Part shown: positions 43,400 to 52,653 of the stretch, in pieces | How positions within the stretch are numbered: position 1 is the first letter of the stretch | Layout of the letters: every line of letters starts with the position of its first letter | NCBI GenBank assembly: GCA_959601495.1 | Contig: CAUGPT010000002.1 | Span: forward strand, 53,771-117,770 | Source of the DNA: Avispirillum sp959601495 | GTDB taxonomy: Bacteria > Bacillota > Clostridia > Oscillospirales > CAG-272 | Direction: 5' to 3' | Length of the DNA: 64,000 nucleotides | Program-made: the position numbers and the translations under genes | The notes under the pieces: generated by a model | What the model was told of the DNA's origin: nothing | Seen by the model: only the letters and a program-made list of their open reading frames with translations | The model's database searches: none

Positions 43400-43966
43400 T
43401 CAGTCGATCTCGTCGGTCTCGGGAGCTGTAGTATCGTCAGCGGGAACGGTGGTATCCTCGTTAGGGTCTGTCGTTACAACAGCGTCTGTATCCTGCCTTG
43501 CGCGCTTGCCGGAAGTATATGTAAATACGATAGCGTCGCCGTCATAGATAGGAGTGTTGCTCTGACGTCCGTCACTTGACTTTTCGCCGTTAACGGTAGC
43601 TTCCCAGAAATCGTAATAACCCATCTCGGAGTCGGTCTTATCCTTTTCTGTGCGGTCAAAAACGGTAGCGATATATGTGCGGTCCTTGGAAAGCTCATAA
43701 TCCTTCTCATACTTTTTGAGGACCTGCTCTGCTGCCTGAAGCACCGTGGGAGGATTGCTTCTTGTGCCCTCAACGGTGATCTCATCGGCGAGAAGTTCTT
43801 CATACTCAACATTTTCTTCGTCAGCAGAAGGCTCGCCCTTGGGCGCCTGGAACTTGATTGTTACAGTGCTCTTTACTTTGTCGTTTTTGCCGCAGCTCGC
43901 AATTACGGGCAAAAGAAGAACTACAGCCATTATAACGCAAAGAATACCAAGCTTTTTAGTTTTCAT
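43400..43966 (-). CDS. DUF4430-like lipoprotein
   Basis: 188 residues. The signal peptide ends in VIASC, a lipobox. A DUF4430-like beta unit (YYDFWEATVNGE ... DGDAIVFTYT), as in cobalamin-binding and surface proteins, is followed by an acidic Thr/Asp-rich tail. The start is at MKTKK after CGGAGG; a frame from 44008 would start before the promoter's transcript. No partner gene is clear. It has its own strong promoter. Confidence 0.8.
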   Translation of the reverse strand: MKTKKLGILCVIMAVVLLLPVIASCGKNDKVKSTVTIKFQAPKGEPSADEENVEYEELLADEITVEGTRSNPPTVLQAAEQVLKKYEKDYELSKDRTYIATVFDRTEKDKTDSEMGYYDFWEATVNGEKSSDGRQSNTPIYDGDAIVFTYTSGKRARQDTDAVVTTDPNEDTTVPADDTTAPETDEID

Positions 43967-43996
43967 TATAATTACCTCCGAATAATTTCTAAGGTA

Positions 43997-44025
43997 AGTA
44001 TAGCGCATAACTCACAATTTGTCAA
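43997..44025 (-). promoter_or_regulatory. Consensus sigma-A promoter for the DUF4430 lipoprotein gene
   Basis: A perfect TTGACA (44025-44020) and TATACT (44002-43997) are 17 bases apart on the minus strand. Confidence 0.9.
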
Positions 44026-44073
44026 GAAGTATGGAATTTGTTTTCAATGATGTTAAAATAAGTTACAAATGGG

Positions 44074-44586
44074 TCACAGGCAGATAATAAGTGATATAAG
44101 CTGCACAAACAGAACTGCCTGCAGCACGATCAAGAGAAGCGCGGCGATCGAAAGAGAGCGCCGTCCCGCCTTAATGAACATAACTGTCATGAACGCCGCG
44201 GCAGCCGCTGCAATGCAAATGATCTCCGCCAAAAGCAGCCACATCATGCCGTATATAAGTTTATATTCAAGCATCAGAAAAACACAGAGCGCCGCGGCAC
44301 ATATAACAGATTTCACCCTGCTTGCGGCGCACGGTAAGAATATAGCGCAGTACAGCAGTATTCCCGCGCACAAAAGGCGCACCGCATGAAAAAGTGCATA
44401 GATAAACACGGGGGGAAACAGTCCTCTGTGCGCGTACGAGCCAAGCGGCGGGCAGGCTTCTTTTGTAAATATCCTTATTACGAGACCCGCGCACAGAAGC
44501 GCCGCGCATATAAGAACTTCCGCTTTCGGTATTTCCCGCAGATACGCGCCGAAAGACGCCGCCCGCAGGCGCAGCTTTTCCAACAT
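44074..44586 (-). CDS. Small polytopic membrane protein of unknown function
   Basis: 170 residues with four to five hydrophobic segments and an amphipathic N-terminal helix (MLEKLRLRAASFG). A weak resemblance of GLFPPVFIYALF to the TspO family could be chance. The start is the ATG right after a hairpin that contains its ribosome site GAGGTGA. It lies 53 bases downstream of the penicillin-binding protein gene on the same strand, so the two may be transcribed together. I do not recognise its family. Confidence 0.6.
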   Translation of the reverse strand: MLEKLRLRAASFGAYLREIPKAEVLICAALLCAGLVIRIFTKEACPPLGSYAHRGLFPPVFIYALFHAVRLLCAGILLYCAIFLPCAASRVKSVICAAALCVFLMLEYKLIYGMMWLLLAEIICIAAAAAAFMTVMFIKAGRRSLSIAALLLIVLQAVLFVQLISLIICL

Positions 44587-44622
44587 AAAAATCACCTCAC
44601 AAATCTATATGAGGTGATTTTT
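44587..44622 (-). terminator. Hairpin after the PBP gene that holds the next gene's ribosome site
   Basis: A 13-pair perfect stem (AAAAATCACCTCA with TGAGGTGATTTTT). On the minus strand the 3' arm carries GAGGTGA, the Shine-Dalgarno of the gene starting at 44586, and ATG follows at once. The only U-run lies inside the 3' arm. Confidence 0.8.
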
Positions 44623-44638
44623 ATTTTATTACTTTTGT

Positions 44639-47305
44639 TTATTTGTGATAATGCGTTGTGCAGAAGCTGTTGAACTGATAAACGCTGCTGCTTCTGCCCA
44701 CATAAGTGCCCTCGGGAATTGAGAAATAGAAGTACGGGAAGCCCTCGTACGTGGGGAATCCCAGTGAAGGATCGTGATCGCGGTACACATACTGCGCGTC
44801 CGTAATGACGATCTGTTTTGCAAAGCTTCTGTTCTCGTTTCGCACAAGCGCGACCTTTTTGAGGTTGCCCTCGGGACAGCCGTCGGAGGCAACGCCGCCG
44901 GTGACCTTATCGTAATCCACAAGAACGTGCACATCGCAGGTCTGTGTGGGCACGGTGTCGGAGGTGAACCAGCCGGTCTCCGCTCTGCTGCCGCGGGGAT
45001 CGTAGCTGCACGCCTCACCGAGAAGCATGCCGGAATCCTTGCAGTAGGTAGCTTTCACTATATTGTCGGAATAGGTGAACTTTTTGATCTCCTCACCGTT
45101 TGCGCTTGTACGTGCTCCGATCTTCTCCTGCAGCTTCGTCATGACCGTATCCCACACGGCGATTGCGGGGTTTCTGACAAAATCCGAAAGTGCCTGGTTC
45201 ATATCGTAGCCGAACCAGCAGCCGCAGACGTAGTAAGGCGTGTAGCCTATGAACGTACGGTCAAAGTCGCTTGAAGTCGTACCGGTCTTACCTGCAACGT
45301 CAACATACTGGTCAACGGTGACAGCAGTCGCGGTACCGCTTGAAACAACGTTTTCCATCATCATGGTCATAATGGACGCCGCTTCTTCGCTTATGGCGAT
45401 CTCGTAATCGGGCGTATTTTCAAGTATAAGGTTGCCTTCGCTGTCGCGTACTTCGGTCCAGAGGCGTGATTTGGAATAAACGCCGTCGTTGGGGAAGATC
45501 GTATATCCCGCAGTAAGCTCCCAAAGGGTTATACCGTAAGAAAACTGACCGAGCGCAAGAGGCGCGGGGGATTTGTCCGTAACGACCTGTCCGCCCGCCG
45601 TTGTATACGACTCAATGATATTTTTCATGTTCAGAGTGTTTGAAAGAAAATCAAATGAGTAGTCAAGGGTGACGTCGTTTATGATCTTTACGGCGCATGT
45701 GTTGACGGAGCGGCGGATCGCGTCCTGCACGGTCGTGTATCCGTTATAAATATCCGGCAGGTTATGAGGCCAGATAGTGCCGTCGACTTTTGTTATAACC
45801 GGGCAGTCGTCGTAGACTGTGCCCATGGTTATGGTACCCGTATCAATACCGGGACCGTATACGGAAAGGGGCTTTATACTTGATCCGCAGGGGCGCTTTG
45901 CCTGTGTCGCGCGGTTGAGGATACGGTTCTGAGTTTTCTCGCCGCGTCCGCCCGCAAGACCGAGCACGTCGCCTGTATAGGGGTCGATAATTATCATTGA
46001 GCTTTCGGGCTGCAGTCCGTCGCTCACATAGGGGAAATACGTTTCGTCGTTGACATATACCTCATCTATTACGGACTGTACCTCCGGATCCATGCAGGTA
46101 TATATCTGCAGACCGCCCGTGTAGATCATAAGGCTTGCTACATAGTCGGAATAGCTGTACTTCTCCATCAGGGCGTTCTTTACGTCAAGAATAACGGCAT
46201 CCGTGTACCAGGAGTTTATAGCGGAAGTTTTCCCGTCCGAGGTGCCGTCGTCCTCTTTTTTCCCCGCGAGAACAAGATCGGTATCCCATGCCTCGTCAAA
46301 CTCGGACTCGGATATCTTTCCCTGCTGCCACATAGTGTAAAGCACGGTTCTGCGGCGCGCGCGGTTGCCGACTTCTTCCTCTTTGCCGTCGGCGTCCTCT
46401 TTGTAGAATATATCGTGGCGCAGCGGCTCATACTGCGACGGGTTCTTGACAATGCCCGCAAGAGCCGCGCATTCCGTCAGCGACAGATCGGCAACATCCT
46501 TGTCAAAATAGAAGTTTGAAGCCGCCTGGACGCCGTAACAGTTGTTGCCCAGGAACACGATATTCATGTACATTTCAAGGATCTCTTCCTTGCTCATGTC
46601 CTTTTCGAGCTTCAGCGCGCGGAATATCTCCTGCACCTTTCGCTGTATAGTGTTCTGATTGTCACCCGTCAGGTTTTTCACAAGCTGCTGGGTGATGGTC
46701 GAGCCGCCGAAGCTGCCGTCACCAAAGAAGTACATGACAACCGCTTTGCCGGTTCTCAGCCAGTCAACGCCGTTATGCTCCTTAAAACGCTTATCCTCAA
46801 CGCAGATAAACGCCTCTTTAAGCGCGTCGGGAATATTGTCATATGAGACCCATATGCTGTTGTCCGTGCTGTACAGACGCTGATCCTCGATCTCCACCGG
46901 AGTTCCGTTCTGGTTTATACGGTCGTCCTCTGTTTCGTACTCGTTGTAGTAAATACGGGTAGTCTTGTCGGAGCTTGCCGTTACAAACAGCGAGGAATCT
47001 ATATTTGGGTCAATATAATTCTTTATATAGATGCAGAACACAGTTCCGATAATAACCGCGCAAAGAGTACCCACCAAAAGCAGGGTCATAAGGACGTTCG
47101 CGACATACGAAAGCACGCGCAGCGTTATCTTGCCCGCTTTTTTCAGATTCTCGCGCGTTTTTTCACTCATTATGGGCTTTTTCTCGCCCGTTTCGGGCGT
47201 TTTATCACCCGCGGCAGGCTTTTTGCCGCCCAAAAGAGGTCTTTTCACGCTCGCAAGAGGCTTGTTTTCGCCCGCAGGCTTGTTTCTATTTACGCTGTCG
47301 GACAT
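44639..47305 (-). CDS. Class A penicillin-binding protein (PBP1A type)
   Basis: 888 residues. A cytoplasmic Lys/Pro/Gly-rich tail (1-50), one helix (about 70-92), a GT51 glycosyltransferase domain (EDKRF, GGSTITQQL) and a transpeptidase domain (CGSSIKP with the nucleophile Ser, SVN, KTGT) are present, with a Cys-rich C-terminal region (CDVHV ... FCTTHYHK). It polymerises and cross-links peptidoglycan. ATG follows GGAGGAG. The repeated NKP/KKP units of the tail are unusual. It sits just downstream of the dnaE operon with its own promoter. Confidence 0.95.
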   Translation of the reverse strand: MSDSVNRNKPAGENKPLASVKRPLLGGKKPAAGDKTPETGEKKPIMSEKTRENLKKAGKITLRVLSYVANVLMTLLLVGTLCAVIIGTVFCIYIKNYIDPNIDSSLFVTASSDKTTRIYYNEYETEDDRINQNGTPVEIEDQRLYSTDNSIWVSYDNIPDALKEAFICVEDKRFKEHNGVDWLRTGKAVVMYFFGDGSFGGSTITQQLVKNLTGDNQNTIQRKVQEIFRALKLEKDMSKEEILEMYMNIVFLGNNCYGVQAASNFYFDKDVADLSLTECAALAGIVKNPSQYEPLRHDIFYKEDADGKEEEVGNRARRRTVLYTMWQQGKISESEFDEAWDTDLVLAGKKEDDGTSDGKTSAINSWYTDAVILDVKNALMEKYSYSDYVASLMIYTGGLQIYTCMDPEVQSVIDEVYVNDETYFPYVSDGLQPESSMIIIDPYTGDVLGLAGGRGEKTQNRILNRATQAKRPCGSSIKPLSVYGPGIDTGTITMGTVYDDCPVITKVDGTIWPHNLPDIYNGYTTVQDAIRRSVNTCAVKIINDVTLDYSFDFLSNTLNMKNIIESYTTAGGQVVTDKSPAPLALGQFSYGITLWELTAGYTIFPNDGVYSKSRLWTEVRDSEGNLILENTPDYEIAISEEAASIMTMMMENVVSSGTATAVTVDQYVDVAGKTGTTSSDFDRTFIGYTPYYVCGCWFGYDMNQALSDFVRNPAIAVWDTVMTKLQEKIGARTSANGEEIKKFTYSDNIVKATYCKDSGMLLGEACSYDPRGSRAETGWFTSDTVPTQTCDVHVLVDYDKVTGGVASDGCPEGNLKKVALVRNENRSFAKQIVITDAQYVYRDHDPSLGFPTYEGFPYFYFSIPEGTYVGRSSSVYQFNSFCTTHYHK

Positions 47306-47338
47306 ATGCTCCTCCTTGACAGAAACTTATTAAAAGAT

Positions 47339-47368
47339 TATATACCTTAATTGTTAACTGAATGTAAA
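47339..47368 (-). promoter_or_regulatory. Probable sigma-A promoter for the PBP gene
   Basis: TTTACA (47368-47363) and TATATA (47344-47339) are 18 bases apart on the minus strand, just before the PBP gene's GGAGG. Confidence 0.5.
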
Positions 47369-47379
47369 CCGAAAAGAAA

Positions 47380-50300
47380 TTATGCTTTCGCGGCGCTTTT
47401 TACCACAACTGCGTCGTCTCCGAGAATTTCTCGCAGCTCTCCGATCGTGAAATCGTCCACTCTCGCGCCCGCCCCCGTCATGTGCGACGCGGTTTTTGCC
47501 GCAGCGTCGTATACGGTTACTGGCACCGTGCCGCGGAAGATAGAAATAAACGCTTGCGCTCTGCGAAGCTCATTGCTTTCCATTGACGGGACCTTGAGAT
47601 ACAGTCTTGCATTCGCACCTTGGGAGGGAGTGCTTTGCGCGTCTGTGTATTCCCTGCCCGCGCTTTCCCGCACGGCGGATGCGCTTACGGCTCTGCCCGC
47701 AGCGCCGTACACTCTGCCGCCGTTTGCCGTTACCGGCACAGCCGGCTCCTCGCCGTTACGAGACAGGCGAACGGCTGAGGACATAAGAATTTTTACATCC
47801 TCTTCATCACGCTTTGAAAGCTTGCCTACAACACACACAGCCTCGTCTTTTGTCAGAAGATGGCCGTATTCGGCGAGCACATCGGGAAAAACGATGACTT
47901 CAACGGCGCTGCCCTCGGCACCCTCAAGGGAAACAAATGCCATGGGCTTGTCCGCTTTGGTCATTTTATTTGTCCGCTGACTTATAATACCACAGACTTT
48001 GACTGTGTCTTTTTCCTTATACTTTCCGCCGCCCGCGTTTTCCCCGAAGGACGAAAGTATCTCCGAAACGCTGTCGGGAGAGACTGCGGCGCAGTTTTCG
48101 CTGTAATCGTCAAGCATATGACCGCTGAGAAACATTCCGCTTATCTCTTTTTCAAGTCTCAGCTTTTCCGCCGCCGAGAACTCGGGCAGCTCGGGGAACT
48201 CGGTCTTCGGGGCGCTGAGCGCCGTATCGGTAGAAAATATATCCAGCTGACCGTCAAGAGAGGCACCGCCGCTTCTCTCCATAAGCTTTTCGTAAACGGC
48301 AAGCAGACGGGAGCGGTATATGCCGAATGAATCCAGCGCGCCCGCCTTTATAAGCGCTTCAAGCTGACGCTTATTCATCCCCAGAGTCTGCATTCTTGAG
48401 AGAAAATCGTCGAAATCGGCGAATTTGCCTCCGTACTCGCGCTCGCGCACGATCATGTCCGTAAACGATGTACCGAGGTTTTTCAGCGCTCCCAGTCCGA
48501 AGAGTATCTCTCCGCCATCGGCGCGAAACTCCGTATAAGAACGGTTAACATCGGGCGGGACAACGGCAATACCGTGCTTTCGGCACTCGCTCAGATATTC
48601 ATAAATTTTCTGCGGATTGCCGAGTACCGAGGTTATAAGCGCGCAATTGTACTCAAGCAGAAAGTGCGCTTTGAGGTACGCAGTGCGGTATGATGTCAGC
48701 GCATATGCCGCGGCGTGGCTTTTATTAAATGCGTAGTCGGCGAAATCGGCGATATCGTCAAAAAGCTTTTGCGCGTCGGACGCGTCAACTCCGTGCTCTG
48801 CCGCGCCGGAGATAAACGCCTCGCGCTCGCGGAGCAGCTCGTCCGCGTGCTTTTTGGATATGGCGCGGCGCACAACGTCCGCGTGACCGAGAGAATACCC
48901 CGCCACATCGCGGAATATCTGCATTACCTGCTCCTGATAAACTATACAGCCGTATGTCGAATCAAGGATCGGAGCAAGCAACGGAGTGACGTACTCTTCC
49001 CTTTTTCCGCCGTGACGAGCCTCTATATATTTGGGTATAGAGCTCATGGGGCCCGGGCGGAACAGCGCTATCGCCGCTATTATATCGTCGATATGCTCGG
49101 GACGAAGCTGCATGAGCGTCTGCTTCATTCCGGGAGATTCAAGCTGAAAAACGCCGTCCGTATTGCCTTTTGAAATTAGCGCGTATGTCTTTTTGTCATC
49201 AAGGGGAATGTGCGCTATGGAAAAATCGGGCAGGCGCTGCTTTATCTGCTTTTCGGCGTTGTCTATAACCGTAAGGTAACGGAGGGCAAGAAAATCGAAT
49301 TTCAGAAGGCCCAGATCGGCAACGGTAGTCATATCGTATTGTGTGACCGTAACGCCGTTGTTGACCGCTACGGGAACATAGTCCGTAACGGGTTTCTCCG
49401 TTATGACCACGCCTGCCGCATGAGTGGAAGCGTGGCGCGGCATACCCTCAAGACGCCGCGCCGTATCTATAAGGCGGCGCACATCGGGGCTTGCGTCGTA
49501 CATCTCCCGAAGCTCTTTTGATTTCATGGCTTCGTCGAGAGTCATATTCAGATCCTGCGGTATAAGGCGGGCGACGGCATCGACCTCACCGTAGGAAAGC
49601 CCAAGTGCTCTGCCCACGTCCCTGACGGCGGCGCGCGCCGCCATTGTACCGAATGTTATTATCTGCGACGTATGGTCTGCGCCGTATTTGTCGCGGACAT
49701 ACTGTATTGCTTCGTCGCGGCGGTTATAGCAGAAATCAATATCGAAGTCGGGCATACTGACGCGCTCGGGGTTGAGAAACCGCTCGAACAGCAGATCAAA
49801 GCGCATGGGGTCGATATCGGTTATACCGACAAGATACGCCACGAGGCTGCCCGCGCCGCTGCCGCGCCCGGGACCGACGGGTATACCGACAGATTTCGAA
49901 TAGTTAACGAAATCCCAAACTATGAGATAGTAACGGCTGTAGCCCATTTTATCTATAACGCCGAGCTCGTATTCCACCCGACTGAGATATTCTTCTTTAG
50001 GATGAAGCTCATATGAGACCTCACCCGCCGCCTCGCGGCGCGAGAGTCCTTCCGTTGCAAGAGTCTTGAGGTACTGACCCGGGTCCTCACCGTTCGGGCA
50101 GGTATATCCGGGCAGGTAGGTATGACCGAATTCAAAGTCGAAATTACACTTTTCGGCAACTTTTGCGGTGTTTGCTATAGCCTCGGGATGGTCGGGAAAA
50201 AGCCGCTCCATCTCCCAAGTTTCTTTATAATAGAACTCGTCGGTCTCAAAACCTATGGGTCTGCCGTCCTTTATGCAGCTGCCAGTCTGTATACACAGAA

Positions 50301-50958
50301 GAATTGCCTGCGCTTCGCAGTCGGCACGGCGCAGATAGTGCACGTCGTTTGTGGCAACAGTTTCTATGGAGAGCTTTTCAGCCATTGAAAAGACCGCGCT
50401 GTTTACCGTTTTCTGATCGGGCAGACCGTGATCCTGAACTTCCAGATAAAAGTCCTCTCCGAAAAGTTCTTTCATTTCAAGGGCGTATTTTTCCGCCTTG
50501 TCGTATTCACCGCTCATGATATGACGCGGGATATAACCCGCAAGGCAGGCGGAAAGCGCTATAAGCCCCTCATGGTGACTTTTCAGAAGCTCCATATCAA
50601 TGCGCGGCTTTGAATAAAAGCCGCTGACAAAAGCCTCCGACACCAAATAAATGAGGTTTCTGTAGCCGATCTCGTTCTTGCAGAGAAGGACAAGATGATA
50701 TGAATTTGCAAAGGCGCTGTGCTCTCTGACATGCCTGTCCCCGGGGGCGACATAGACCTCACAGCCGATTATCGGCTTTATACCCTCTTTTTTGCAGGCA
50801 CGGTAAAAAGCGACTGCACCGTACATCGCGCCGTGGTCGGTGACAGCACAGGCAGTATGCCCCGCCCGCTTTGCCGCGGCGGGTATTTCGGATATACGGC
50901 ACGCGCCGTCGAGCAAGCTGTATTCGCTGTGCAGATGAAGATGTACAAAATCCGACAC
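47380..50958 (-). CDS. dnaE: DNA polymerase III alpha subunit
   Basis: 1192 residues. The PHP domain (HLHLHSEYSLLDG), the polymerase core with PDFDIDF catalytic Asps, the fingers and a C-terminal OB-fold (VCGIISQ) are in the order of DnaE. The start is a GTG after AAGGAG; a frame from 51024 overlaps whiA and adds an Arg-rich run that DnaE does not have. In Firmicutes DnaE works beside PolC. It is the last gene of the long minus-strand run and is 16 bases after whiA. Confidence 0.95.
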   Translation of the reverse strand: MSDFVHLHLHSEYSLLDGACRISEIPAAAKRAGHTACAVTDHGAMYGAVAFYRACKKEGIKPIIGCEVYVAPGDRHVREHSAFANSYHLVLLCKNEIGYRNLIYLVSEAFVSGFYSKPRIDMELLKSHHEGLIALSACLAGYIPRHIMSGEYDKAEKYALEMKELFGEDFYLEVQDHGLPDQKTVNSAVFSMAEKLSIETVATNDVHYLRRADCEAQAILLCIQTGSCIKDGRPIGFETDEFYYKETWEMERLFPDHPEAIANTAKVAEKCNFDFEFGHTYLPGYTCPNGEDPGQYLKTLATEGLSRREAAGEVSYELHPKEEYLSRVEYELGVIDKMGYSRYYLIVWDFVNYSKSVGIPVGPGRGSGAGSLVAYLVGITDIDPMRFDLLFERFLNPERVSMPDFDIDFCYNRRDEAIQYVRDKYGADHTSQIITFGTMAARAAVRDVGRALGLSYGEVDAVARLIPQDLNMTLDEAMKSKELREMYDASPDVRRLIDTARRLEGMPRHASTHAAGVVITEKPVTDYVPVAVNNGVTVTQYDMTTVADLGLLKFDFLALRYLTVIDNAEKQIKQRLPDFSIAHIPLDDKKTYALISKGNTDGVFQLESPGMKQTLMQLRPEHIDDIIAAIALFRPGPMSSIPKYIEARHGGKREEYVTPLLAPILDSTYGCIVYQEQVMQIFRDVAGYSLGHADVVRRAISKKHADELLREREAFISGAAEHGVDASDAQKLFDDIADFADYAFNKSHAAAYALTSYRTAYLKAHFLLEYNCALITSVLGNPQKIYEYLSECRKHGIAVVPPDVNRSYTEFRADGGEILFGLGALKNLGTSFTDMIVREREYGGKFADFDDFLSRMQTLGMNKRQLEALIKAGALDSFGIYRSRLLAVYEKLMERSGGASLDGQLDIFSTDTALSAPKTEFPELPEFSAAEKLRLEKEISGMFLSGHMLDDYSENCAAVSPDSVSEILSSFGENAGGGKYKEKDTVKVCGIISQRTNKMTKADKPMAFVSLEGAEGSAVEVIVFPDVLAEYGHLLTKDEAVCVVGKLSKRDEEDVKILMSSAVRLSRNGEEPAVPVTANGGRVYGAAGRAVSASAVRESAGREYTDAQSTPSQGANARLYLKVPSMESNELRRAQAFISIFRGTVPVTVYDAAAKTASHMTGAGARVDDFTIGELREILGDDAVVVKSAAKA

Positions 50959-50974
50959 CGCCGTATCTCCTTTC

Positions 50975-51736
50975 TTATAGCTTTTTGTCCGCCGTCTCCG
51001 CGGGGATCTCGCCGTCGCTCTCAAGGCGCTCGACTATTGCCGCGATCTTATCAAGTCTGTGCTTTACGCCCGACTTTGTCATAGGTACGGAATGCATTGC
51101 CGCAAGCTCCGAAAGCGTTGCTTCATCGTTTTCCATACGAAGCTTCGCGGTCTCGCGCTGCTCCTCAGGCAGGCGGATAAGCATACCGTTTTCAGAAAGA
51201 CGGCGCAGCATTTCCGCGCTGTGATGCGACGCAGTCAGTGATTTGCGGATATTCGCCATGTCGCAGTTGAGGCGCCTGTTGGCGTCTCCCCGCAGTTCTC
51301 TGACGATCTTTGAATTTATAAGTTCAAACGCCGCTTTGTTCGCGCCGATGAGCGCAAAAAACTCTTCTATTTTTGCGCTGTCCTTAATATACAGGATGTA
51401 TCTTGCGCCGCGCTCGCCGCTGCTCATCTCAAATCCGTTATCCGAAATGATGCCGCCTGCGGCGTCGCGCATATCCTTTGACGGAAATGACAGCTCAAGG
51501 TGATATCTTTTGGCAGGGTCGGTAACGCTGCCGTATGTGAGAAAAAGTCCTCGCAGAAACGCCGAAAAGCAGTTCTGACATTTGAAATGCTTCGGAGACG
51601 CTGCTATTCTTTCGGCAGCCTCCGCGTTTGTCAGAGCATCCGGCGCCGTCATATCCTCAAGCATTCTGCGGCAGCAGTTCTTTTTCTCGGGCACTTTCAG
51701 AAGTGCTTCTTTCGTCTGTTTTGAATATGAAAGCAT
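50975..51736 (-). CDS. whiA: WhiA-like DNA-binding protein, short N-terminus
   Basis: 253 residues. The second LAGLIDADG-like repeat (FLRGLFLTYGSVTDP ... YHLELSF) and the C-terminal helix-turn-helix (LSELAAMHSVPMTKSGVKHRLDKI) are clear. The first repeat appears cut to about 55 residues, whereas WhiA is usually ~310. The ATG at 51736 uses the last base of the murB TAA (TAATG), so translation is coupled. WhiA affects cell division and chromosome segregation. The rapZ and yvcK genes that normally lie between murB and whiA are absent. Confidence 0.88.
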   Translation of the reverse strand: MLSYSKQTKEALLKVPEKKNCCRRMLEDMTAPDALTNAEAAERIAASPKHFKCQNCFSAFLRGLFLTYGSVTDPAKRYHLELSFPSKDMRDAAGGIISDNGFEMSSGERGARYILYIKDSAKIEEFFALIGANKAAFELINSKIVRELRGDANRRLNCDMANIRKSLTASHHSAEMLRRLSENGMLIRLPEEQRETAKLRMENDEATLSELAAMHSVPMTKSGVKHRLDKIAAIVERLESDGEIPAETADKKL

Positions 51737-52641
51737 TATTTTATGCGGATAACTTCGCACTCAAGATCAAGACCGTATGCGTCGTGAACCTTCTTTTGGA
51801 TAAATGCTATAAGCTTCAGCACATCTTCGCTTGAGGCGCCGCCCTTATTGATTATAAAGCCGGCGTGCTTTTCCGAAATCTGCGCGCCGCCGACAAAGTA
51901 ACCTTTGAGTCCAAGCTCTTCTATCATCTGCCCCGTGAAATGCCCCTGACAGCGCTTGAAAACGCTGCCGGCGGACGGATACTCAAGTGGCTGTTTTGTT
52001 CTGCGGCTTTCCATAAAGCCGTCCATTTTCTCTTTTATTTGCTTTTTGTCACCGACGGTCAGTTCAAAAACAGCGGACAGTATAAGTCTCTCGGGACAGT
52101 CTCTGTAAACGCTTTCTCTGTAGCCGTATTTGTGCTCCGTCAGCGGTATTGTGCAAACCGATCTGGTTTTCGTTTCGTAATATGTGCTTTCTTTGAGCAC
52201 CTGAGAGACCTCGCCGCCGTACGCGCCCGCGTTCATGTACACTGCGCCGCCCACTGCGCCGGGGATCCCGTACGCAAACTCAAGCCCTGACAGCGACGCG
52301 TCCCGCGCTGCCGCGGCGCACTGTGTAAACGACGCGCCGCAGGAGCATATGAGTTTACTTTCAGAAACGGTTATTCTGTTAAGCTTTTCCGTTGAGATCA
52401 CGGCGCCGCTATAGCCCGCGTCGTCAAACAGCACATTGCTGCCGCGGCCGAGAACGACATGCCGAACTCCCGCGTCATTGCAGGCATCCGCCGCGCGGCA
52501 AAGCTTTTCCTCGGAGTCCGGTACCAGATAATAAGCGGCATTTCCGCCTATTCTGAACGTAGTATGGGCGCTCATGGGCACGTTTTCCGAATACTCTATG
52601 CCGTGCTCTTTCAAAAGGCTGCAAAAAAGGCTTTCGTTCAT
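51736..52641 (-). CDS. murB: UDP-N-acetylenolpyruvoylglucosamine reductase
   Basis: 301 residues with the FAD-binding GxGSN motif (LGRGSNVLF), AYGIPGAVGGAV and the catalytic SAGSVFKR Ser-region of type II MurB. It reduces enolpyruvyl-UDP-GlcNAc to UDP-MurNAc. AAGGAG precedes the ATG. The stop overlaps whiA by one base. Confidence 0.95.
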   Translation of the reverse strand: MNESLFCSLLKEHGIEYSENVPMSAHTTFRIGGNAAYYLVPDSEEKLCRAADACNDAGVRHVVLGRGSNVLFDDAGYSGAVISTEKLNRITVSESKLICSCGASFTQCAAAARDASLSGLEFAYGIPGAVGGAVYMNAGAYGGEVSQVLKESTYYETKTRSVCTIPLTEHKYGYRESVYRDCPERLILSAVFELTVGDKKQIKEKMDGFMESRRTKQPLEYPSAGSVFKRCQGHFTGQMIEELGLKGYFVGGAQISEKHAGFIINKGGASSEDVLKLIAFIQKKVHDAYGLDLECEVIRIK

Positions 52642-52653
52642 AAAGGCTCCTTA

